Shown one piece after another: positions 16,923 to 24,089 of a stretch of 44,718 bases of DNA (positions are counted from its first letter, which is position 1; every line of letters begins with the position of its first letter). A model generated the notes under the pieces. It searched no databases, was not told where the DNA came from, and saw only the letters and a program-made list of their open reading frames with translations. The translations under genes and the position numbers were made by a program. The stretch lies in the NCBI RefSeq assembly GCF_000772945.1, contig NZ_JPVN01000027.1:1-44718 (forward strand), read 5' to 3'. The stretch comes from Ureibacillus manganicus DSM 26584. GTDB taxonomy: Bacteria > Bacillota > Bacilli > Bacillales_A > Planococcaceae.

Positions 16923-17879
16923 ATGAATGTATTAATTCTTAGCTGTGGCAGTCGAAATAAAATCGTTCAATATTTTAAAAAAGAGCTAAATGGGAAGGGC
17001 AAGGTATTTGCAACAGATTGTAGCATCTTAGCACCTGCACTTTATGATGCGGATCAATTTTTTATCGTCCCGAGGATTGATGCCCCAAATTATATAAGTG
17101 AGATTCTATCAATCTGTAAAAAGTTTAATATAAAAGCGGTATTTTCTTTAATTGACCCAGAAATTAGTTTGCTTGCAAAACATAAAGATGAGTTTTTAGC
17201 GGTCGGTACGATTCCCATTGTGTCGGAGTACGAATTAGTAGAGATGTGTTTTGACAAGTACGCGATGGTTCAAATTTTGGAGAAGAACGGATTTAAAACG
17301 ATAAAAAGTTATATTAAAAAAGAAGAATTTTATAGAGATGTTGATTTAGGGAAAATCAATTATCCAGTATTTGTTAAGCCAATAAAAGGTAGTGCAAGTA
17401 TCAATATTAGTAAAGTGACATCTGTTGAGGAAATAGAACTTGCTTTTAAGAAGCACGATCAGATGATGATTCAAGAATTTATGGATGGCGTTGAGTATGG
17501 AGCAGATGTGTATATCGATATTATTTCTTCTGAACCAGTGGCGATTTTTACGAAGGAAAAGGTAGTCATGAGGGCAGGGGAAACGGATAAATCCATCTCT
17601 GTAAAAGATGAGACGCTGTTTAAATTGATAAATGACTTCGTCAAGACTGCTGGTTTTAAAGGAATGATTGATATCGACATTTTTAAAGTAAAAGATAATT
17701 ATTTCATTTCAGAAGTGAACCCGCGCTTTGGTGGTGGCTATCCACATGCCTATGAAAGTGGGGTCAACATCCCCAAAATGATAATTAAAAATCTTCAAGG
17801 TGAAATTAATGAATCCGTCATAGGTCAGTATGCTGAAGGGATTCGAATGATGAAATATAACGAGATTAAAATCATTTGA
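16923..17879 (+). CDS. ATP-grasp ligase (carboxylate-amine ligase type)
   Basis: 318 residues: an N-terminal alpha/beta domain (NVLILSCGSRNKIVQYF), a central lid with YPVFVKPIKGSASINI and MIQEFMDGVEYGADVYID, and a C-terminal metal-binding segment EVNPRFGGGYPHAYESG. This is the CarB/PylC-like ATP-grasp layout, which forms an amide through an acyl-phosphate. Placed directly behind the PLP decarboxylase, it could join the decarboxylation product to a uronic acid carboxylate of the polymer precursor; that is inference. AAGGAGCAG precedes ATG 16923. It is the last gene before a 208-nt gap. Confidence 0.8.
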   Translation: MNVLILSCGSRNKIVQYFKKELNGKGKVFATDCSILAPALYDADQFFIVPRIDAPNYISEILSICKKFNIKAVFSLIDPEISLLAKHKDEFLAVGTIPIVSEYELVEMCFDKYAMVQILEKNGFKTIKSYIKKEEFYRDVDLGKINYPVFVKPIKGSASINISKVTSVEEIELAFKKHDQMMIQEFMDGVEYGADVYIDIISSEPVAIFTKEKVVMRAGETDKSISVKDETLFKLINDFVKTAGFKGMIDIDIFKVKDNYFISEVNPRFGGGYPHAYESGVNIPKMIIKNLQGEINESVIGQYAEGIRMMKYNEIKII

Positions 17880-18087
17880 AACTATTAGAATTTAGGATGG
17901 CCTTTCGAATACTTCTTGCAAACAACTCCTTCGTTTTTTACGTGTAAGTCCTCTATAGTACAGACGTATGGTACAGTTCCTGCATATCTTATGGGATAAG
18001 ATAAATATTTGAGCATTGAATTTTCATTCATCTTTGTCGTAATTATTAAAGATTTCTCGTATCCAAGTCATCAAGGGGGAACTTACA
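17880..18087 (+). promoter_or_regulatory. Intergenic region before the chain-length/kinase pair, weak promoter candidate
   Basis: No gene and no clear terminator. A possible sigma-A promoter is TTGAAT at 18016-18021, an 18-nt spacer and TAATTA at 18040-18045. AAGGGGG at about 18072-18078 is the ribosome site for the following TTG start. The separate gap suggests that the regulatory pair may be transcribed on its own. Confidence 0.3.
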
Positions 18088-18843
18088 TTGGAGGATACAA
18101 TTGATTTCCGACAATTAGCTAAAATGCTGTACCGACGTTTATTCCTAATCCTTAGTTTTGTTATTATTGCTGGCGGATTAGCTGCACTCATTAGCGTATT
18201 TTTTATGAAACCAATTTACGCAGCTGAAACGCAGTTATTAATCAATGAAAAGAAAATTGAAGGGGAAGATCGTTCGCCGGAAACGTTTGAACGCGATTTA
18301 CAATTAATCAATACCTACAATATTATCATTAAAAGCCCAGCCGTTATTGATGTGGTGATTGCAGATCTACAATTAGAAATGGATTTTGAGACTTTAGTAA
18401 GTAAAATTTCTGTAACGAATGAAGAAAACTCAAGAGTAGTGAATATACAAGTAGAGGATGAAGACCCAGAACAAGCAGTAATAATAGCAAATTCAATCGC
18501 AGAAGTATTTAAAGCGGAAATCCCTTTGTTAATGAGTATTGATAATATTAATATTTTATCTGTGGCAAAGATGAGTGAAAATCCGATTCCTGTGAAACCG
18601 AATGTGATATTGAATAGTGTCATTGGTGTATTTGTTGGTTTACTTGTTGGTGTCGGTTTAGCATTTTTCATAGAGACATTCGATTCAACCATAAAAGGCG
18701 AGGAAGATGTCGAGGAGTTTTTACAGCTCCCGATTTTAGGGCTAATTAGTTCAATACCAAAAGAAATGGATATTAATTTTTCAGAAAACAGTTATATGAA
18801 ATCGGGGAGGAGAATTGGTGATGGCAAAAAAGAAATCGAGTAA
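18088..18843 (+). CDS. Wzz/CapA-type chain-length regulator and BY-kinase activator
   Basis: 251 residues: a cytoplasmic start, TM1 at about 18-39, an extracellular domain at about 40-173 with the family's LINEKK and NIQVEDEDPEQAVIIAN segments, the proline-rich NPIPVKPN just before TM2, TM2 at about 174-196 and a short cytoplasmic tail. In Firmicutes this half-protein binds and activates a separate tyrosine kinase, encoded next and overlapping by about 23 nt. TTG 18088 lies behind AAGGGGG. It probably controls polymer length and export together with the kinase. Confidence 0.88.
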   Translation: MEDTIDFRQLAKMLYRRLFLILSFVIIAGGLAALISVFFMKPIYAAETQLLINEKKIEGEDRSPETFERDLQLINTYNIIIKSPAVIDVVIADLQLEMDFETLVSKISVTNEENSRVVNIQVEDEDPEQAVIIANSIAEVFKAEIPLLMSIDNINILSVAKMSENPIPVKPNVILNSVIGVFVGLLVGVGLAFFIETFDSTIKGEEDVEEFLQLPILGLISSIPKEMDINFSENSYMKSGRRIGDGKKEIE

Positions 18844-19531
18844 ACCTAATTCCTCAACTTCAACAGCGCCTAAAACACTTATTTCATTTACAGAACCGAA
18901 ATCCTATATCGCCGAGCAGTTTAAAACGCTTCGAACGAACATCAATTTCACATTACCTGGTGACGATGCGAAAAAATTATTAGTAACTTCAACCATACCT
19001 GGTGAAGGAAAATCTACGATTACTGCAAATCTAGGTTTTGTGTTCGCACAGGAAGGTAAGAGAGTTTTAATCATTGACGCTGATTTACGGAAACCAACTT
19101 TACATGCCACATTTAATTTACCCAACAAAATCGGTTTGTCGAATATGTTTACAAAGCAGGTATCGTTTGTCCATGCCATTAAAGAAACGTTTATATATGA
19201 CCTCTATGTTTTACCAAGTGGCCCAGTTCCTCTCAATCCATCTGAATTACTATCATCAAAAACGATGGATCAATTTCTAAAAACAATTGAAGATTATTTT
19301 GATGTAATAATTTTCGACGCACCACCAATTTTAACGGTAACGGATGCACAAATTTTATCAAATAAATGTGATGGGACTGTACTTGTGATTAACTCAGGGA
19401 CAGTCAATCGGAAAGAATTGTTGAAGGCAAAGTCTGCACTTTTATCTTCGCATGCCAATATTCTAGGAGTCGTACTGAATAATTTTAATTCAAAAACGAA
19501 TAATTATTATGAAAAATTATATAAAAGTTAA
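18821..19531 (+). CDS. Bacterial tyrosine kinase (CapB/YwqD/EpsB family)
   Basis: About 236 residues from ATG 18821 (GGGAGG 9 nt upstream; in-frame TTG 18815 and GTG 18818 are less likely). Walker A is PGEGKST at about 60-66, Walker A' LIIDADLRKP at about 83-92 and Walker B VIIFDAPP at about 162-169. YIAEQFKTLRTNI is the family's oligomerisation-type motif. The C-terminal tyrosine cluster is short, with three Tyr in the last ten residues. It would autophosphorylate and regulate polymer assembly. No PHP-type phosphatase gene (CapC/YwqE) is present in this window. A terminator follows, closing the locus. Confidence 0.9.
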   Translation: MAKKKSSKPNSSTSTAPKTLISFTEPKSYIAEQFKTLRTNINFTLPGDDAKKLLVTSTIPGEGKSTITANLGFVFAQEGKRVLIIDADLRKPTLHATFNLPNKIGLSNMFTKQVSFVHAIKETFIYDLYVLPSGPVPLNPSELLSSKTMDQFLKTIEDYFDVIIFDAPPILTVTDAQILSNKCDGTVLVINSGTVNRKELLKAKSALLSSHANILGVVLNNFNSKTNNYYEKLYKS

Positions 19532-19567
19532 CAGAGTGAAAGAGCATTTTGTGAAGTATAATGAACT

Positions 19568-19618
19568 GCCCTGTAGGTGTTCGTATCGATTATGAACGAA
19601 CAATTGCAGGGCTTTTCA
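19568..19618 (+). terminator. Rho-independent terminator after the polysaccharide locus
   Basis: GCCCTG and TGTTCGT pair with ACGAACA and CAGGGC, leaving short internal unpaired bases, and a T-rich stretch follows. It separates the polysaccharide genes from ymdB. Confidence 0.75.
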
Positions 19619-19626
19619 TATTAATT

Positions 19627-19656
19627 TTGCTTAGTGTATGGTTTGAATGGTAAAAT
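19627..19656 (+). promoter_or_regulatory. Candidate sigma-A promoter for ymdB
   Basis: TTGCTT at 19627-19632, an 18-nt spacer and TAAAAT at 19651-19656, about 37 nt before the ymdB start and immediately after the terminator. Motif match only. Confidence 0.45.
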
Positions 19657-19692
19657 TGAGGGTGTTAATTGATAGAAAGTGTGGTTTTATAG

Positions 19693-20490
19693 ATGAAAGT
19701 AGTATTTATTGGCGATATTGTGGGTTCGATTGGTCGTGAGGCGGTTGAGAAATATTTGCCACGTTTAAAGAAAAAATATCAACCCGATGTCGTAATAGCG
19801 AATGGAGAGAATGCAGCGGCTGGGCGCGGAATTACATATAATATTTATCAACAGTTGCTTCAAGCGGGTGTTGACGTGATTACAATGGGCAATCATACGT
19901 GGGATAACAAAGATATTTTTGAGTTCATTGATGATGCGGATTATTTGATTCGCCCAGCGAATTTTTCGGAAGAAGCACCAGGTCGCGGCATGGTGCAGAT
20001 TGAAAAAGGTGGAGTGACATTATCTGTTATTAATCTTCACGGTCGTGTATTTTTACCACCTCACGATGATCCTTTTGCTGTGGCAGATGAGCTTGTTGAG
20101 GAAGCGCGTAAGATTTCACCATTAGTTTTTGTCGATTTCCATGCAGAAGTGACAAGCGAAAAAATCGCACTTGGGTGGCATTTAGATGGCCGCGTATCTG
20201 CGTTAGTTGGAACTCACACGCATGTACAAACAGCTGACGCACGTATTTACCCTGGTGGAACAGCGTACATCACGGATGTCGGCATGACAGGTCCTTATGA
20301 TGAAGTTTTAGGGATGACTAAAGAAAGCGTCATATATAAGTTCCAAACAAATATGCCTTCACGCTTCGAGGTTCCGAAGAAAGGGCGCGAAGTATTGAGC
20401 GGCTTCTTTGTCGATATTGACAATAAAACAGGTAAGGCAGTGTCGTGCGAGCGAATTTACATTAATGCGGACTATCCGTTTCAGGGGTAG
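19693..20490 (+). CDS. ymdB: YmdB metallophosphoesterase (TIGR00282 family)
   Basis: 265 residues, the usual length. Metal ligands are visible as D8 in FIGDIVG, E39 and N40 in NGENAA, N67 and H68 in GNHTWDN, H150 in VDFHAE, and H175 and H177 in GTHTHVQTAD. Family members hydrolyse 2',3'-cyclic nucleotides, and in B. subtilis YmdB controls the switch between motility and biofilm. It normally sits between rny and spoVS; here the polysaccharide locus precedes it and an acyltransferase plus repeats separate it from spoVS. The GATAGAAAGTGTGG region before ATG 19693 gives only a weak ribosome site. Confidence 0.95.
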   Translation: MKVVFIGDIVGSIGREAVEKYLPRLKKKYQPDVVIANGENAAAGRGITYNIYQQLLQAGVDVITMGNHTWDNKDIFEFIDDADYLIRPANFSEEAPGRGMVQIEKGGVTLSVINLHGRVFLPPHDDPFAVADELVEEARKISPLVFVDFHAEVTSEKIALGWHLDGRVSALVGTHTHVQTADARIYPGGTAYITDVGMTGPYDEVLGMTKESVIYKFQTNMPSRFEVPKKGREVLSGFFVDIDNKTGKAVSCERIYINADYPFQG

Positions 20491-20596
20491 AGGGTTGGTG
20501 GATGCCAGTGAGGGATGTCTCGAATATGTGGTGGTTTACAGGGAAAAAAATAGTGATCTAGCGAGAAAATTTCAAGAAAAAGCAGTTAATTAGACG

Positions 20597-20760
20597 GAGA
20601 AATCTCGAAAAGTTGTCAAGATAAAGTGGTTATTTGGACAGAATTGGGAGAAATCCCGAAAAGTTGTCAAGATAAAGTGGTTATTTGGACAGAATTCGGA
20701 GAAATCCTGAAAAGTTGTCAAGATAAAGTGGTTATTTGGACAAAATTCAGAGAAATCCCG
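20597..20760. repeat. Tandem array 3: three 51-bp units plus a partial one
   Basis: GAGAAATC recurs at 20597, 20648, 20699 and 20750, an exact 51-bp period. Each unit contains an imperfect stem TGTCAAGATAA / TTATTTGGACA (one mismatch, one G-U) around AGTGG. Because 51 is 17 codons, a reverse-strand frame through it encodes a 17-residue repeat; I regard this as a by-product. It lies in the 429-nt gap between ymdB and the acyltransferase gene. The rest of the gap shows nothing else clear. Confidence 0.92.
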
Positions 20761-20919
20761 TGAAAGTGACAAATAAATAGCATCTCAGTTCCCAAAAACT
20801 ATCGAGAAACCTAGAAAAGGTAACAGATAACCTCAATGGTTTCCATCTAGCTTACGCTAAATGCTTATTTACAAATGATAATAAGTAGTAAGCAAATATT
20901 AAGAAAGGCATCTTTAACT

Positions 20920-22086
20920 ATGAAAATGAAAAGTAATCGAATAGAATCTCTTGATTCTTTGCGAGGAGTATCAGCATTAATTGTTGTAGTTTTTCATTGT
21001 TTAATAGCGTTTGCTCTATTTGCAGATGCGCTAAATTTTCAATTTGCCAATGATACAATTAAATTTTTAACGCTCTCTCCATTAAAGGTCTTTTGGTCAG
21101 GAAACGAAGCGGTTTTATTATTCTTTGTATTGAGTGGGTTTGTTTTATTTTTACCTTTTATCAACCAAAAACAACAGCGCTATTCGGTGTATATTACAAA
21201 ACGATTTTTTAGAATTTACATTCCATACATCGTTTTGATGGGCGTTTCTACAATACTAGCCATTTTATTAATGGATTATAAAGATAATTCGGGTTTAAGT
21301 TTGCATTACGTAAATCGATGGGATCACGAGGTTACGATTTCTGCAATCATCGCATACCTACTAATGATCAATTACGAGTTAACAAATGTGAATGGGGTCG
21401 TTTGGTCTTTAATTCACGAGATGAGAATCTCGATTATCTTCCCGTTTGTTGCATACATCATTTACAAATTGAATTTTATCAAATCATTTATCATCACTGG
21501 GGTTGCGTGGGCGATTCTGTATTACGGAATCCTATATGTAAACGATGCGGTTGACTTTGGGAAGTATGAAATTATTGTTGCCAATATTGGACAAACCATC
21601 TGGTATAGTATTTTCTTCTTTGCGGGAAGTTTTTTAGCAAAATATATGCATCTTTTCACATTCCTTAAAAAATCGGGTTGGTTTGTAAAATTAATTATAT
21701 TCATCATTTCGATTCTGTTAATCAATGCAAAATCGATGTTTCACATATTTGAAATCAGTTCTTACAAGGGGCCGCAAATCGTTGCTTTATTCGGTATAAT
21801 GTTGTTATTTATACTTGTGTTAAATTCAACATTGGCGGATAAAATACTTACCCAAAGACCACTGTTATGGCTTGGGAAAGTTTCCTACAGCCTTTATTTA
21901 GTACATATTCCTGTCATTATGGCAACGACAATTATTTTAGGGAAATACATTGCGATTGAATTTGCATTCATCATTGCCATCGTATTATCCTTAGTTGCTG
22001 CAGGAATTGCATATAGGTTAGTTGAAGTCCCTGCGATTCATTGGGGAAAAATGGTGTCGTCAAAGTTTATGAAAGATAAAAAGTAA
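20920..22086 (+). CDS. Acyltransferase 3 family membrane protein (OafA/YrhL-like)
   Basis: About 388 residues from ATG 20920, with GAAAGG about 12 nt upstream; an in-frame ATG at 20875 has no ribosome site. The family's N-terminal motif is intact: SLDSLRGVSAL at about 10-20 and the catalytic-region His26 in VVVFHC, then FFVLSGFVLF and KRFFRIYIPY. About ten hydrophobic segments follow. Such enzymes O-acylate cell-surface polysaccharides or peptidoglycan. Its position just beyond the polysaccharide locus suggests a possible role in decorating that polymer, but it is outside the operon. A terminator lies immediately downstream. Confidence 0.88.
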   Translation: MKMKSNRIESLDSLRGVSALIVVVFHCLIAFALFADALNFQFANDTIKFLTLSPLKVFWSGNEAVLLFFVLSGFVLFLPFINQKQQRYSVYITKRFFRIYIPYIVLMGVSTILAILLMDYKDNSGLSLHYVNRWDHEVTISAIIAYLLMINYELTNVNGVVWSLIHEMRISIIFPFVAYIIYKLNFIKSFIITGVAWAILYYGILYVNDAVDFGKYEIIVANIGQTIWYSIFFFAGSFLAKYMHLFTFLKKSGWFVKLIIFIISILLINAKSMFHIFEISSYKGPQIVALFGIMLLFILVLNSTLADKILTQRPLLWLGKVSYSLYLVHIPVIMATTIILGKYIAIEFAFIIAIVLSLVAAGIAYRLVEVPAIHWGKMVSSKFMKDKK

Positions 22087-22119
22087 AATCATTCCCTTGT
22101 GGAGTGGTTTTATTTTTTT
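22084..22119 (+). terminator. Rho-independent terminator
   Basis: TAAAATCATTCC pairs with GGAGTGGTTTTA (two G-U pairs) around CTTGT, followed by seven T. It ends the acyltransferase transcript. Confidence 0.85.
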
Positions 22120-22159
22120 GTGGAAAGTAAAGTATTAGCTTTTTGTTGATCTGCATATG

Positions 22160-22205
22160 ATAAGACATCACCTCAACCTATTTAGGTCGAGGTGTATTTT
22201 TCTAA
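22160..22205 (+). terminator. Second hairpin with T tract, related to the one at 1124-1170
   Basis: CACCTCAACCT pairs with AGGTCGAGGTG with one mismatch around ATTT, then a T-rich tail. The flank AGACATCA and the tail TTTTTCTAAT resemble those of the hairpin at 1124-1170. It lies in the 291-nt gap before spoVS, which otherwise holds an imperfect inverted repeat (TTGAAT...GAAAC / GTTTCATTCAA, about 22304-22341). Confidence 0.65.
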
Positions 22206-22377
22206 TAAAAAATAATTTTCCTAATTATACAAATTCCAATTCTTTTGATTCTAATTGACTAAAGCCCAGCATAAAATGTCATACGGACACAAACTTAAAC
22301 GTCCTTTGAATGAACGAAACCACAAATACCGTTTCATTCAACAAACACATAATAAAGCTCTATGGGGAGGAATAGTT

Positions 22378-22644
22378 GTGGATTCATTAAAAGTATCGTC
22401 TCGCTCTAATCCAAATTCTGTTGCAGGTGCGCTTGTTGCTGTTATTCGTGAGCAAGGTTACGCAGAAATGCAAGCAGTAGGTGCAGGTGCATTAAACCAA
22501 GCAGTGAAAGCAGTAGCAATTGCTCGCGGCTTCGTTGCACCTAGCGGAACAGATTTAATTTGTGCTCCAGCATTTGCAGATATAACGATTGCTGGTGAAG
22601 ACCGAACAGCATTGAAACTTGTTGTTGAAAAACGTACAAGATAA
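22378..22644 (+). CDS. spoVS: Stage V sporulation protein S
   Basis: 88 residues, matching the family's usual 86. DSLKVSSRSNPNSVAGALV, VGAGALNQAVKAVAIARGFV and the PSGTDLICAPAF region are near-identical to SpoVS/Alba-like proteins. I chose GTG 22378 because GGGGAGG ends 7 nt upstream and this gives the family length; the frame is open back to 22255 but the extra 41 residues do not look like the family. SpoVS is a small nucleic-acid-binding-type protein affecting sporulation progress and coat assembly in B. subtilis. It keeps its conserved position between ymdB and the kor/miaB genes. Confidence 0.95.
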   Translation: MDSLKVSSRSNPNSVAGALVAVIREQGYAEMQAVGAGALNQAVKAVAIARGFVAPSGTDLICAPAFADITIAGEDRTALKLVVEKRTR

Positions 22645-22662
22645 TCGTTCAAAGGTTCAAGG

Positions 22663-22708
22663 GGTGGCCCAAAAGCGTAATAGCTTTTTGAGGTCATCTT
22701 TTTATTTT
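22663..22708 (+). terminator. Terminator after spoVS
   Basis: An imperfect stem (GGTGGCC then CAAAAGC against GCTTTTTG then AGGTCATC, with G-U pairs and small bulges) is followed by a T-rich run. Confidence 0.55.
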
Positions 22709-22728
22709 ATGGAAATTAAGCGTGAAAT

Positions 22729-22757
22729 TAAAAAAGGGGCTCCTGAACATAGGAGCC
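22729..22757 (-). terminator. Terminator of the minus-strand oxidoreductase gene
   Basis: Read on the minus strand, GGCTCCT and AGGAGCC enclose a 6-nt loop and are followed by CCTTTTTT. It lies just beyond the stop at 22767. Confidence 0.8.
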
Positions 22758-22766
22758 TACTTTCAT

Positions 22767-23891
22767 TTACGCAACTGGGAACCAGCCAGGAACATTCATA
22801 ATCTTCTGCCATAACCCGTCTGGAACGACTAATTCATTCTGCTTATCGGGTTGAATTTTAGTGATGATTTCATTTTCTCTGCCTTCTTGGATTTTTTGTA
22901 CCCAATCTGGGTCGATAATGAGTTCTCTACCTACTGCAAGTAGCTCAACACCGGACTCTAGAGCGATTCTTGCATCCTCTGCCGTTTGAATTGACCCAAC
23001 CCCCATTAATGGAACTCTCTTATTAATCGTTTCTAGTAAATACTGAACGCGCGGTTTATTTAGATCTTCCACACCACGTCTTGGCGTTGAGAAAAATTCA
23101 CCAAGTGAAAAGTGTAAATAATCAAGGCCTTTATTAGCTAAAACGTCCACAAATGCCAGAGTGTCATCCATCCTAATGCCAGGTGTTTCCATTTCTTCAG
23201 GCGAAAAGCGATAACCGACAATAAAAGGCGACTTCGCATGAGCTGCTACCGTACTTTTGACTTTATCGATAACCGCAAGAGGGAACATCATTCTCTTTTC
23301 AAGGCTGCCGCCAAAGCGGTCATTCCGGCGATTGGAGTGTGGCGAGAAAAATTGATGAATTAAATAATGGTTAGCACCATGAATTTCAACACCATCATAT
23401 CCAGCTTCAATGGCACGGCGAGTCGTTTCTCCAAAGGCTTCAATGATATCTTCAATTTCCGCTTCTGTAAGTGCCCGCGGCGTTTTAGCATTAGGTCGTT
23501 CAGCTGCTACTGAACTAGCACTAACGATATCTCCGTTTGGTACTAAATCTGGTGGGCACATTCTGCCGCCATGGAAAATTTGCAGTACCGCCTTAGCACC
23601 TTGTTCTTTGATGGTCTTTGCGACTTTGGCTAGGCTTGGAATCATCTCATCGCAATCACCAGCAAATTGCCAAGTAAATGCTTTCCCATTTGCTGTAACA
23701 TTCGTACAAGCCGTGATCACCATACTAACCCCGTGAGATCTACGTGCGTAGTATTTCAATTCCTCATCTGTCACTGTACCATCTGGGTTCGATGAATAGT
23801 GTGTCATCGGCGCCATGGTAATACGGTTTTTCAATTCCACCCCGTTAGGTAAAGTAAAAGTCGAAAATAAATCTTTGTATTTTTCGTTCAT
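22767..23891 (-). CDS. NADH-dependent flavin oxidoreductase (Old Yellow Enzyme family)
   Basis: About 374 residues, a single FMN-binding TIM barrel. Landmarks are NRITMAPMTHYSS (N-terminal FMN region), GYDGVEIHGANHYLIHQFFSP, which carries the His-x-x-Asn-type substrate pair and the conserved HQFFSP loop, NDRFGGSLEKR and VGSIQTAEDA near the phosphate site. It probably reduces activated C=C bonds using NAD(P)H; the natural substrate is not known. I prefer ATG 23891 with GGGGTG six bases upstream over GTG 23900. It is transcribed against spoVS and has its own terminator. Confidence 0.9.
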   Translation of the reverse strand: MNEKYKDLFSTFTLPNGVELKNRITMAPMTHYSSNPDGTVTDEELKYYARRSHGVSMVITACTNVTANGKAFTWQFAGDCDEMIPSLAKVAKTIKEQGAKAVLQIFHGGRMCPPDLVPNGDIVSASSVAAERPNAKTPRALTEAEIEDIIEAFGETTRRAIEAGYDGVEIHGANHYLIHQFFSPHSNRRNDRFGGSLEKRMMFPLAVIDKVKSTVAAHAKSPFIVGYRFSPEEMETPGIRMDDTLAFVDVLANKGLDYLHFSLGEFFSTPRRGVEDLNKPRVQYLLETINKRVPLMGVGSIQTAEDARIALESGVELLAVGRELIIDPDWVQKIQEGRENEIITKIQPDKQNELVVPDGLWQKIMNVPGWFPVA

Positions 23892-24056
23892 TTTTGTCAC
23901 CCCAAATCTAAATAATTCCTTACCTATAAAATACTAAGGTTAATGATGATGATTTTCAAATGAGAGGATTGGTGATGGGGAGGGGGGAATGATGTCACGA
24001 ACCAAAGAGGTAGAACTCCATCGAATCTCTACGAGTGAATGTACATTCTCAAAACA

Positions 24057-24089
24057 AAAAGGAAGCTAGCATCAATACCAGCTCCCTTA
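24057..24089 (-). terminator. Terminator overlapping the end of the TcaA-like gene
   Basis: On the minus strand AAGGGAGCT pairs with AGCTTCCTT (one G-U), followed by TTTTTG. It begins at the stop codon. Confidence 0.7.

Noticed and set aside
20590-20772. Reverse-strand gene for a 17-residue repeat protein
   Set aside because: It exists only because 51 is divisible by three; no ribosome site and the frame ends with the array.
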